From Candidatus Accumulibacter adjunctus (GTDB lineage Bacteria; Pseudomonadota; Gammaproteobacteria; Burkholderiales; Rhodocyclaceae): DNA of 32,892 nt. The notes under the pieces were generated by a model, which saw only the letters and a list, made by a program, of their open reading frames with translations, did not search any database and was not told where the DNA came from. The position numbers were made by a program, and so were the translations under genes. The first letter of the stretch is position 1. The number at the start of each line of letters is the position of its first letter. This document shows positions 8,364 to 15,761 of this stretch, one piece after another. The stretch lies in contig JFAX01000008.1 of NCBI GenBank assembly GCA_000585015.1, positions 78,897 to 111,788 of the forward strand. The letters are read 5' to 3'.

Positions 8364-8374
8364 GTCGTTGCTCC

Positions 8375-8680
8375 CTACTTCTGCGCCGCAAGGTAGGTGG
8401 CGATCAGTTCCAGCTGCTCGTCACTGTAGCCTTTGGCAATCTGCGGCATGATCGTTCCGGGTCGCTGGCCGCTCTTGAAGTCGCGCAGCTTCTGCAGGCT
8501 GATGCGCTTGTCGACTCCGGCGAGGGGGTCGATTCCGGAAGCGGCGACCGCGTGGCCATTGGTGCCATGGCAGTTGGCGCAGGTGGCCGCGAGATTGCGT
8601 GCCCGTTCCGGGTCCGCTGTCTGGGCAAGCGGGCTGCCGCCCAGCAGCAACAGGGTGACCAGGGCTGATAGCCTTTTCAT
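8375..8680 (-). CDS. Monohaem cytochrome c, probable FccA/SoxE-like partner
   Basis: Short exported c-type cytochrome of 101 residues. A cleavable signal peptide (MKRLSALVTLLLLGGSPLAQ) is followed by one haem-binding CANCH at about residue 36. The distal methionine is probably in GTIMPQIAKGYSDEQL, and the fold ends with the helix ELIATYLAAQK. This is a class I cytochrome c in the c553/FccA style. GGAGGA precedes the ATG at 8680. The stop codon is 11 bp from the start of the flavoprotein gene, so the two form an operon and presumably a flavocytochrome. Classical FccA subunits may carry two haems; only one is present here. Confidence 0.85.
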   Translation of the reverse strand: MKRLSALVTLLLLGGSPLAQTADPERARNLAATCANCHGTNGHAVAASGIDPLAGVDKRISLQKLRDFKSGQRPGTIMPQIAKGYSDEQLELIATYLAAQK

Positions 8681-8713
8681 CGAGTCTCCTCCGAATCCGA
8701 AAAGCCGGTCGGC

Positions 8714-8740
8714 GCGGGCCGAATCCGGCCGCCGGCCCGC
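8714..8740 (-). terminator. Stem-loop between pyk and the cytochrome gene
   Basis: GCGGGCC (8714-8720) and GGCCCGC (8734-8740) form a perfect 7-bp stem with a 13-base loop, directly after the pyk stop. On the minus strand a short CTTTT follows about ten bases later. It could attenuate or end pyk transcripts before fccAB, but it lacks a proper T-run next to the stem, so termination is uncertain. Confidence 0.3.
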
Positions 8741-8744
8741 CTGC

Positions 8745-10157
8745 TCACACGCGGACGATGCGAACGCTGTCGGTGCTGCCGGCGCGCGGGCCGGCCGAGC
8801 CGAAAACGAAGGCCAGCAGGTCGCCCTCGCGTACCAGTCCGGCGCCGCGGGCGGCGACGACGGCCAAACGCAATTGCTCACCGGGGTCCGAATTCGCCGC
8901 TACGACGAGCGGGCGGACTCCCCAGACCAGCGACAGGTCGCCGAGTACCTGGCTGCTCGTCGAGATGCCGGCGATCGGCACGTTTGGCCGGAAGGCGGCG
9001 ACGCGGTGGGCGGTCTGCCCGCTGCGCGTCGGGCAGAGGATCGCGGCGACGCCGAGTTCCTCGGCGGCCTGCACTGCGGCGTGTGCCACCGCCCATGCGA
9101 CGCGGTCGCCGTCGGCACCGCTGGCCTCCGGCGCCACGCGCTGTCGCGGCCAGCCTTCGGCCGATTCGGCGACCTCGCTCATCATGCGCACGGCCTGGCT
9201 CGGGTAGAGGCCGACCGCCGTTTCCTCGGAAAGCATCAGGGCATCGGTGCCGTCGAGGACGGCGTTGGCGACGTCGTTGACTTCGGCACGGGTCGGCAGC
9301 GGCGAGCGGGTCATCGATTCGAGCATCTGCGTTGCCGTGATCACCGGTTTCCCCGCCAGGTTGCAGTGGCGGATGATTTCCTTCTGCAGCAGGGGCACGC
9401 TGCGCGCCGGCATCTGGATGCCGAGATCGCCGCGCGCGACCATCACCGCATCGGCCGTCCTGATGATGCCGTCGAGGTTGTCGATGGCGGTTGCCGTCTC
9501 GATCTTCGGCACCAGGGCCGGACGCACACCACGCTTCGGCAGCATTGCCCGCACCCGCTCGACGTCTTCGGCGCGGCGAACGAAGGAGAGACCGATGAAA
9601 TCCACCTTGGCGGCGATCGCCATTTCGAGCGCCAGCGCGTCGCGTTCGGTGAAGGGTTCGACGTGCGCCTCGGCGCGCGGCAGGTGCATCCCCTTGCGTG
9701 AGCGCAGCGTGCCGCCGCGGACGACCTCGGTGCGCACGTCGTCGCCCAGCGACTGCAGCACGCGCAGGACGATGGCGCCGTCGGCGAGATAGACGTCGTC
9801 GCCCGGGCAGACCCATTGCGCCAGGTCGTTGAGGGTCGTCGCCACATGCCGTTCATCGCCTTGTCCGTCGTCGCTGCCGCTGAGGACGAATTCCTGGCCG
9901 TTTGCCAGTTCGACTTCACCGCAGGCGATGACGCCGGAGCGGATCTTGGGGCCGGGCAGGTCGACCAGGGTGCCGATGCTGCGCCCGAGCACCTGGGAGA
10001 GTTCGCGGACGCGGCGGACGTTGGCGCTGTGCGTTTCCATGTCGGCGTGCGCGGCGTTCAGACGAACCACGTCGACCCCGGCCTCCAGGAGATCCCGCAG
10101 CGATCCCGTGTCGGCAGTGGCGGGGCCGATCGTGGCGACGATCTTGGTTCGGCGCAT
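8745..10157 (-). CDS. pyk: Pyruvate kinase
   Basis: Cytoplasmic glycolytic enzyme making pyruvate and ATP from phosphoenolpyruvate and ADP; 470 residues, normal for bacterial forms. It begins MRRTKIVATIGPATADTGSL. Visible landmarks are DLPGPKIRSG, GLSFVRRAEDVERV, VPKIETATAIDNLDGIIRTADAVMVARGDLGIQ (catalytic/metal region), and KPVITATQMLESMTRSPLPTRAEVNDVANAVLDGTDALMLSEETAVG. The usual RxNFSHG is RLNAAHAD here, a divergence common in type II-like enzymes. The ATG at 10157 has AGGAG six bases upstream, better than the TTG codon just before it. It has its own promoter and lies 64 bp upstream of the fccA-like gene on the same strand. Confidence 0.95.
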   Translation of the reverse strand: MRRTKIVATIGPATADTGSLRDLLEAGVDVVRLNAAHADMETHSANVRRVRELSQVLGRSIGTLVDLPGPKIRSGVIACGEVELANGQEFVLSGSDDGQGDERHVATTLNDLAQWVCPGDDVYLADGAIVLRVLQSLGDDVRTEVVRGGTLRSRKGMHLPRAEAHVEPFTERDALALEMAIAAKVDFIGLSFVRRAEDVERVRAMLPKRGVRPALVPKIETATAIDNLDGIIRTADAVMVARGDLGIQMPARSVPLLQKEIIRHCNLAGKPVITATQMLESMTRSPLPTRAEVNDVANAVLDGTDALMLSEETAVGLYPSQAVRMMSEVAESAEGWPRQRVAPEASGADGDRVAWAVAHAAVQAAEELGVAAILCPTRSGQTAHRVAAFRPNVPIAGISTSSQVLGDLSLVWGVRPLVVAANSDPGEQLRLAVVAARGAGLVREGDLLAFVFGSAGPRAGSTDSVRIVRV

Positions 10158-10271
10158 CAACTACTCCTCGCTCGTTGCACACTCCCGGCGGCTCGGCCAG
10201 AACCCTGCAGCCGCCGTGTCGGCCGGCCTCCGGCCCATGGGCAGGATGCTGCAACGCGAAAAAATCGGCGA

Positions 10272-10301
10272 AGTATATGGGGCGGCAGCGCAGGCAGTCA
10301 A
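10272..10301 (-). promoter_or_regulatory. Sigma-70 promoter of pyk
   Basis: On the minus strand TTGACT (10301-10296) and TATACT (10277-10272) are 18 bp apart. Transcription would start near 10265, giving a leader of about 108 bases before the pyk ATG. It has almost the same hexamers and the same spacing as the promoter at 7042-7071. Confidence 0.7.
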
Positions 10302-10362
10302 TCCGCGTGCGGCCCCGCGGACCGTAGGCCGCTGGCAGGGTTGGCGCCGCGCAGCCGGGCAC

Positions 10363-11973
10363 TCACAGCCGGAACCTGCCGACGACCTGGTCGAGTTCAC
10401 GCGAGAGCTGTTCGAGACGGCTGGCGCTGCCGGCAATCGTGCCCAGCGAGTGGCGACCCTCGTCTGCCATCTGTGCCACCTGCTGCACGCTGACCGCGAT
10501 CGCCGAACTCGTGACGCGTTGTTCCTCGATCGCGCCGGTGATCTCGTTGACCTCCTGCGCCAGACCAGCGAGTCGCTCCCGCGCAGTCGTCATCGAGGCG
10601 AAGGCTCTTTGCGCCTGCGCCACGCTCTGGTCGACCGCCAGCAGACTCTGCTGCATGCCTGCCGCCGCCTCCTTCGAGCGCGCACCGATGGCTTCGATCA
10701 TGGCTGAGATTTCACGCGTCGAGCCAGCGGTACGTTCCGCCAGCTTGCGCACCTCGTCGGCGACGACGGCGAAACCGCGGCCCTGCTCGCCGGCACGGGC
10801 AGCCTCGATGGCGGCGTTGAGCGCCAGCAGGTTGGTCTGTTCGGCAATCTCGCGGATGGTCTCGGTGATCGCCGTGATGCGCTGCGTCTCGTCGCCAAGC
10901 GCCACGATCAGGCCGCTCGCCAGGCGGACGGAGTCGGCCACGCGCGCGATGTCGGCGCTGACCGCGCGCACCTCGTCGCCTCCCTGCTGCGCCCGTGTTT
11001 CCGCCTCGTCGCCATGCTGGCGCACGCTGCATGCGAAGTCCGCCGTCTGCATCACGGCGCGCGCCATCTGCTCCACCGAACTCGACATGGCAGTGGCGGC
11101 TTCGCTCTGCGCGCGCGAGCCAGCAACGCCATGCGCCGCTTCGGCAGCCAGTTTGGCTGCCGCGCCCAATACTTCCTGCGAGCCATTGCGAATCGCGCTG
11201 ACCGTCTCGCGCAGGCCGGCCTGCATGGCGCCAATGTCGGCAAGCAGGCTTCCCCGCTCATTCGGATGGCGTTGCAGCGCTTGCGTCAGGTCACCGGCAG
11301 CCAGCCGCGAAACGGCTGTCACGGCAGCTGCTGGCTCGCCGCCGAGGAGCCTGAGAAGCATCCGCGCCAGCCCGACGAAGGACGCTACGACGCAGAGCAG
11401 CGTCACGACACCGACGCCGAGGCTGCTGTGCAGCATCCGTTCGCGGGTCGCATCGGCGCGGGCTCGCGCGCCTGCGGCAGTGGCCTCGAGTTCGCCGGCC
11501 AGGCTGGCGAGTGCCGCGGCGGCACTGGCGGCCGAACTGTCGAAGCCAGCGTCCCCCTTCATCAGCGCGTTGCCGGCTTCGCGACCTTGCCCGACGTAGG
11601 CATGGACCATGCGCTCGCCGCTTTCGTACAGGCGCCGGACGGCGTCGCCGAGTTGCCGCAAGTCAGCCTGCCGCTCGGGAACGACGGTAGCCAGGCGGTC
11701 GATGTGGTCGAGTGCCTGCGTGCGGTGCTCGCCGGCCTCGCTGAAAGTGGCTTCGCCAACGGCGGCGGCATCGGTCAGGAACTGTTGAATTTGCACGACA
11801 TGGTAGCGGCTGTCCTTGAACAGACGGATTGCCTGCTCGGCGCGCGCCGCTTCGTCGGCGGCGACCGCCATGGCGTTGCTGCTGCGCCAGACGACCACGT
11901 TACCAGCGACCAGCAGGGCACCGATGAGCACTGCCAGCGAGGACAGGGAGCGTTTGAGCGAGAGCTGTTTCAT
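10363..11973 (-). CDS. Methyl-accepting chemotaxis protein
   Basis: Transmembrane chemoreceptor of 536 residues. TM1 is at about residues 9-30 ([21 protein letters not shown]), followed by a helical periplasmic sensor region of about 150 residues. TM2 is at about 184-210 ([27 protein letters not shown]). A HAMP-like linker comes next, then the cytoplasmic signalling domain. Its hairpin tip is [38 protein letters not shown], the CheA/CheW-binding signature. The helical sensor looks like a four-helix-bundle type; the ligand is unknown. No CheR-docking pentapeptide is present at the end (QVVGRFRL). The ATG at 11973 is chosen because the TM1 helix starts right after it. The frame is open further upstream, and no clear ribosome binding site is seen. 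Confidence 0.92.
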   Translation of the reverse strand: MKQLSLKRSLSSLAVLIGALLVAGNVVVWRSSNAMAVAADEAARAEQAIRLFKDSRYHVVQIQQFLTDAAAVGEATFSEAGEHRTQALDHIDRLATVVPERQADLRQLGDAVRRLYESGERMVHAYVGQGREAGNALMKGDAGFDSSAASAAAALASLAGELEATAAGARARADATRERMLHSSLGVGVVTLLCVVASFVGLARMLLRLLGGEPAAAVTAVSRLAAGDLTQALQRHPNERGSLLADIGAMQAGLRETVSAIRNGSQEVLGAAAKLAAEAAHGVAGSRAQSEAATAMSSSVEQMARAVMQTADFACSVRQHGDEAETRAQQGGDEVRAVSADIARVADSVRLASGLIVALGDETQRITAITETIREIAEQTNLLALNAAIEAARAGEQGRGFAVVADEVRKLAERTAGSTREISAMIEAIGARSKEAAAGMQQSLLAVDQSVAQAQRAFASMTTARERLAGLAQEVNEITGAIEEQRVTSSAIAVSVQQVAQMADEGRHSLGTIAGSASRLEQLSRELDQVVGRFRL

Positions 11974-12197
11974 GATCAGAGGACTCGATCCGGTTGGGCT
12001 GAGGGTTACCCAGGAAGGGGATACTGGCGTCGCGGTGGCCGTCGGGCAAGGAGTCACCCGTGGTCCCGGTCGCCGGGACGGCAGTATTCCTTCCGGGCAC
12101 GTCACCGTCAACGACGATCGTGCAGCGATCTTGAGCGGCCGCTCCTCTGCTGCCGTGCGCTGACTGCGGCGACGCCCGGCAGGCGAACCACCCGACT

Positions 12198-12227
12198 TTG
12201 CCCGCCGCGCCCGTGCGGTGGTAACCT
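12198..12227 (+). promoter_or_regulatory. Possible promoter of the cytochrome c peroxidase gene
   Basis: TTGCCC (12198-12203) and TAACCT (12222-12227) are 18 bp apart, about 30 bases before the peroxidase ATG. The match to consensus is moderate. The divergent chemoreceptor gene starts at 11973, so this 284-bp gap must hold both promoters. Confidence 0.4.
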
Positions 12228-12257
12228 AGCCGCGTTCGCCACCCAGGAGGAGAGACG

Positions 12258-13312
12258 ATGCAAACGAGACCAAGTCGCTGGCTTGCCGCCATTGCCGTCG
12301 CCGCTGCCGTGTTCGGCTGCGTCGGCACCCCCGGGCCCGGTGGCGATCAACCGCGTTCGTCGGCGCTGCCGGCGCCACCCGACCCAGCCGACAACCCGAC
12401 GACGCCGGCAAAGGCCGCGCTGGGCAAGAAGCTGTTCTTCGATCCGCGGCTTTCCGGCGATGGCAGCATGGCCTGCCAGGGTTGCCACTACCGTCATCTC
12501 GGCTGGACCGATGGGCTGGCGCTGTCACGCAAGGTGGGCGGTGGCATGAACACGCGCCATACGCCGAGCGTCTACAACACCGGCTACTACACCTCCTGGT
12601 ACTGCGCCATACGCCGAGCGTCTACAACACCGGCTACTACACCTCCTGGTACTGGGATGGGCGCGCCAAGACACTGGAGGGGCAGGTCACGGCGGCCTGG
12701 AAGGCGCAGATCGGTGCCGATCCGGCCCAGGCGGCAGCGGTGATCGCGGCTGTTCCCGCCTATCAGGCCGAGTTCCAGGCGGTGTTCGGCGCTGCCCCGA
12801 ATGCCGAGAACACCGCGCAGGCGCTGGCGGCGTTCCTGCGGACGCTGAACAGCGGCGAGTCGTCATGGGATCGATACACTGCCGGCGACAGGACCGCCGT
12901 CTCGGCCGACGCGGTCGCCGGTTACGAGTTGTTCATCGGCAAGGCTGGCTGCGCCGGCTGCCACAAGCCACCGCTCTTCAGTGACGCCCAGTTCCACAAC
13001 GTCGGCCTCGAAGCGGGCAAGGCGAATCCGGATCCGGGCCGATTTGCGGTCACCAGGGATGTCAAGGATCTGTCGGCGTTCAAGACGCCGTCGCTGCGCT
13101 CGGTGGCGATCTCGGGGCCCTATTTCCACGATGGCAGTGTCGCCAGTCTCGATGCCGCAGTGCGTTACATGGCTTCGGGCGGCAAGGCTGATCCGAACAA
13201 GAGTGGCCTGCTGGTCGACCGCAAGCTTGCCGACAGGGAGATCGCGCAATTGCTCGCCTTTCTCGACACGCTGACCAGCCACGAGCGTTTCGACCCGCCC
13301 AGGCTGCCGTAA
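12258..13312 (+). pseudogene. Dihaem cytochrome c peroxidase gene, split by a 50-bp tandem duplication
   Basis: Two overlapping frames together make one MauG/CcpA-family dihaem peroxidase, which reduces H2O2 in the periplasm. Frame one, from the ATG at 12258 with AGGAGG in front, has a lipoprotein-like signal (AAAVFGCVG), then KAALGKKLFFDPRLSGDG and the first haem site CQGCH. Frame two continues with WYWDGRAKTLEGQV and FLRTLNSGESSWDRY. It then has the second haem site CAGCH, FKTPSLRSVAISGPYFHDGSVASL, and ends at 13312. The break is caused by a direct repeat (12554-12604 and 12604-12654, period 50). Deleting one copy gives a single 334-residue reading frame. As written, the first frame leaves the family sequence after SWYC, and a protein with both haems cannot be made without frameshifting. 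Confidence 0.85.
12554..12654 (+). repeat. Perfect 50-bp tandem duplication inside the peroxidase gene
   Basis: The bases 12554-12604 and 12604-12654 are identical (51 bases each, sharing one base; period 50). Both copies encode RHTPSVYNTGYYTSWY, but in different frames because 50 is not a multiple of three. Complete identity points to a very recent event or an assembly error. Confidence 0.95.
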
Positions 13313-13542
13313 GCGCTGCCGATGGGCGAACAGCGGCCGCCGGCTGCAGTTGGCGCGGGAGGTGTGCGGTCAGCGCGGCTGGCCAGCCGCTGTCGGCGCC
13401 GCTTCGTCGCCTGCGTGCACGCCAGCCCCGGCGGTGGCTGGGCCGGCCGGGCCGGCGAGGTATCCGGACCCCTGGCTGCTCGCTGCCGCCCGTCGGCAGC
13501 TGCCCGCGTGACCGCTGCGGCCGGGCGCTGGCGGCTGCAGCG

Positions 13543-14430
13543 GTGACGGCCGGGAGGCAATTCGCCGGCATCGCCTTCGGTCTCGTTGCCTATGGCACCT
13601 GGGGATTCTTCCCGCTGTTCTTCCACCAGCTCTCACACGTGCCGCCGATGGACATCCTGAGCCACCGCGCCTTCTGGGCCTGCGTCTTCGTCGGTGGGCT
13701 GCTGACGCTGCGCCGACAGTGGTCGAGCGTCGCGGCAGTCGTGCGCAACGGACCGCATCTCCTGTTGCTGGGTGCTGCGGCGTTGCTCATCGGCGTCAAC
13801 TGGCTGGTCTTCCTGTGGGCGGTCGACACGCAGCAGGTCGTCGCGTCGAGTCTCGGCTACTTCCTGACGCCGCTGGTGAACGTCGTTCTCGGACTGGTCG
13901 TTCTCGGCGAGCGCCTCGATCGACTGGAATGGCTGGCGGTGGGCCTGGCGGTCGCGGCGATCGCCAACGAGATCCTCGCTTTCGGCCGCCTGCCGTGGGT
14001 GTCGCTGGTTCTCGCCGCAACCTTCGGCACCTACGGCCTGATCCGCAAGCGCCTGCCGGTCGATGTCGCCCCGGGTCTCTGGCTCGAGACGCTGACGATG
14101 CTGCCGCTGTGCCTGCTCCATGCGGCGTGGCAGGCCGAGCGCGGCCACTCCGTCTGGGTGGGACACGCGCCGTCGACCATGGCGCTGCTGATTGGGTCCG
14201 GCGTGCTCACGGCCCTGCCGCTGCTGGCGTTCGCTGCCGCGGCGCGACGCCTTGATCTGGTGACGCTCGGCATGTTGATGTACATCAACCCGACGCTGCA
14301 GTTCGTCACCGCCGTCCGGCTGTTCGGCGAGCCGATGCAGGGCAGCCGGCTGCTGAGTTTCGGCCTGATCTGGCTGGGGCTCCTGATCTTCAGCTGGAGC
14401 GCGTGGCGCAAGTACCGCAACCCGTGGTGA
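13543..14430 (+). CDS. rarD: RarD/EamA-family transporter
   Basis: Inner-membrane protein of 295 residues, the length of RarD in other proteobacteria, with about ten hydrophobic segments in two EamA-like halves. RarD features are GLVAYGTWGFFPLFFHQLSHVPPMDILSHRAFWA at the start, NWLVFLWAVDTQQVVASSLGYFLTPLVNVVLG in the middle, and LDLVTLGMLMYINPTLQFVTAVRLFGEPM near the end. RarD was named for chloramphenicol sensitivity; its physiological substrate is not established. The start is a GTG at 13543, fixed by the conserved N-terminus, with no strong ribosome binding site. The 230 bp between the peroxidase gene and this start are GC-rich and hold nothing I can name. Confidence 0.92.
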   Translation: MTAGRQFAGIAFGLVAYGTWGFFPLFFHQLSHVPPMDILSHRAFWACVFVGGLLTLRRQWSSVAAVVRNGPHLLLLGAAALLIGVNWLVFLWAVDTQQVVASSLGYFLTPLVNVVLGLVVLGERLDRLEWLAVGLAVAAIANEILAFGRLPWVSLVLAATFGTYGLIRKRLPVDVAPGLWLETLTMLPLCLLHAAWQAERGHSVWVGHAPSTMALLIGSGVLTALPLLAFAAAARRLDLVTLGMLMYINPTLQFVTAVRLFGEPMQGSRLLSFGLIWLGLLIFSWSAWRKYRNPW

Positions 14431-14450
14431 CCGGGGTTGTTGCCGCCGTG

Positions 14451-14465
14451 CGGGCCGCGGGCCCG
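14451..14465. terminator. Short hairpin between convergent genes
   Basis: CGGGCC (14451-14456), a three-base loop and GGCCCG (14460-14465) lie 20 bp after the rarD stop and 22 bp beyond the small minus-strand ORF's stop. The compact stem could act on both strands, but there is only TCTTG after it and no T-run. Confidence 0.35.
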
Positions 14466-14487
14466 TCTTGTGAAGGGAGCGGCAGAA

Positions 14488-14622
14488 CTAGCTGCCGGGG
14501 CGCGTTTCCTGCCGATGCCGTGCGAGCCATTCGATCGCGATGCCGATTCCCGGCGAGGACAGGAAGGCCACCATGACCACGAGCGTGAACCCGGCGCCCA
14601 GCAGCGGGATGCTCTCTGACAT
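14488..14622 (-). CDS. Small single-span membrane protein
   Basis: A 44-residue reading frame: MSESIPLLGAGFTLVVMVAF, then a segment ending GIGIAIEWLARHRQETRPGS. It has one clear hydrophobic helix at about residues 8-34 and a basic C-terminal tail, as expected for a single-pass inner-membrane protein with its C-terminus in the cytoplasm. GGAGA sits about six bases upstream of the ATG, a good ribosome binding site. I do not recognise the family. It is convergent with rarD, and its promoter region is shared with the gap before the mscS gene. Length and composition resemble small accessory subunits of transporters, but no partner gene is adjacent. Confidence 0.55.
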   Translation of the reverse strand: MSESIPLLGAGFTLVVMVAFLSSPGIGIAIEWLARHRQETRPGS

Positions 14623-14760
14623 TTTCGTTCTCCAGTGTCGTCGATGGTCCCGCAGTCTGCGAGACCGGAAGCCCCGCCACCGCTGTCCGTCGGGTGCGGT
14701 CGCGGGGATCACGCGGGGAATGTATCGGCTGCGCCGTCGGCAGACAAACGATAAAAATTC

Positions 14761-14798
14761 AGCCAACGAATGAGATTTTCTCATTCATATTTTCGGCT
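14761..14798. promoter_or_regulatory. AT-rich inverted repeat upstream of the MscS gene
   Basis: GAATGAGA (14768-14775), spacer TTT, TCTCATTC (14779-14786) form a perfect 8-bp inverted repeat in an unusually AT-rich island. AGCC and GGCT at 14761-14764 and 14795-14798 could extend it. It lies about 95 bp before the mscS ATG and 146 bp before the small minus-strand ORF. A regulator operator is the likeliest reading. A hairpin in an RNA leader is the alternative. Confidence 0.45.
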
Positions 14799-14881
14799 TT
14801 GAACATGCCGCTGGTAGCGGGTGCTTGCGCTGGCTCGCAGACGATGGGAAACTTCGGCCTACTCACAAACGGGAGAACCTC

Positions 14882-15703
14882 ATGACGAGTCAGGACATTT
14901 CGCGTTGGCAGGAGCTGGCGCTGCAGTATGGTTCGGAGCTGGGAATCAAGATCATTGCCGCGATCGCCTTCTGGGTCGTCGGACGCTGGCTGATCGGCAC
15001 CGTCGGCCACCTGGTGCAGAGCGCGCTCGAGCGGCAGAAGGTCGACGCGACCGTCATGCGCTACCTCGGCACGGTGATCAACGTCACCTTGAACATTCTG
15101 CTGGTGGTCGGCATCCTCGGTTACTTCGGCATCCAGACGACCACTTTCGCCGCCCTCTTCGCCGCCGCCGGTGTCGCCATCGGCCTCGCCTGGTCGGGAC
15201 TTCTCGCCAATTTCGCCGGCGGCGTCTTCCTGATCATCCTGCGGCCGATCAAGGTCGGCGATTTCGTGACCGTCGGTGGCGTCACCGGAACGGTGAAGGA
15301 AGTCGGCCTGTTCACCTCGGCGATCAACACGCCCGACAACGTGCTGACGCTGGTCGGCAACAGCAAGATCTTCGGCGACACGATCCAGAACTACTCGAGC
15401 AATGCCTATCGCCGCGTCGACCTGAAGGCGCAGTTGTCCGGTGCTGCCGATCACACGGCGGCGATGGCGCTGCTCAGGGAGAAGGTCGCGGCGATTCCCA
15501 ACGTCCTGGCCAGTCCGGCGGTCGATGTCGAGATCCTCGAACTGAATCTGGTTGGCCCGCTGCTGGCTGTCCGTCCGTATTGCCATACCGATCACTACTG
15601 GCAGGTGTACTTCGATACCAACAAGACGATTCGCGAGTCGCTCGGTGCCGCCGGTTTCCCGGCGCCGATGCCGGCGCAGGTGGTCTTCGTCAATCAGCAG
15701 TAG
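14882..15703 (+). CDS. mscS: Small-conductance mechanosensitive channel (MscS family)
   Basis: Inner-membrane channel of 273 residues that opens on membrane tension and releases solutes under hypo-osmotic shock. The size matches E. coli MscS. It has three N-terminal membrane segments (IIAAIAFWVVGRWLIG; VMRYLGTVINVTLNILLVVGILGYFGI; then the pore helix TTTFAALFAAAGVAIGLAWSGLLANFAGGVFLIILRPIKVGDFV). The beta domain follows (VGGVTGTVKEVGLFTSAINTPDN with VGNSKIFGDTIQNYS), and an alpha/beta C-terminal domain ends the protein. The Ala/Gly-rich TM3 packing pattern is intact. The ATG at 14882 has GGGAGA about five bases upstream. A 12-bp inverted repeat follows the stop codon. Confidence 0.95.
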   Translation: MTSQDISRWQELALQYGSELGIKIIAAIAFWVVGRWLIGTVGHLVQSALERQKVDATVMRYLGTVINVTLNILLVVGILGYFGIQTTTFAALFAAAGVAIGLAWSGLLANFAGGVFLIILRPIKVGDFVTVGGVTGTVKEVGLFTSAINTPDNVLTLVGNSKIFGDTIQNYSSNAYRRVDLKAQLSGAADHTAAMALLREKVAAIPNVLASPAVDVEILELNLVGPLLAVRPYCHTDHYWQVYFDTNKTIRESLGAAGFPAPMPAQVVFVNQQ

Positions 15704-15713
15704 CTCCCGCGGC

Positions 15714-15746
15714 GGGCGAGGCGGGTGCCGCGTGCCCGCCTCGCCC
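15714..15746 (+). terminator. Strong GC stem-loop after the mscS gene
   Basis: GGGCGAGGCGGG (15714-15725) and CCCGCCTCGCCC (15735-15746) are perfect 12-bp arms with a nine-base loop, starting ten bases after the mscS stop. No T-run follows, so a factor-independent stop is not certain. It sits directly in front of the cls start, so it could also limit translation or transcription of that gene. Confidence 0.55.
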
Positions 15747-15761
15747 TGATCCCGTTCGGGC

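Noticed and set aside
5354-8396. Long plus-strand open frames opposite the SPOR, fccB and cytochrome genes
   Set aside because: The minus-strand frames carry clear domains, signal peptides and ribosome binding sites. The plus-strand products are Arg-rich shadows.
8433-9701. 422-codon plus-strand frame opposite pyruvate kinase
   Set aside because: The pyk reading is unmistakable on the minus strand, and the shadow has no family features.
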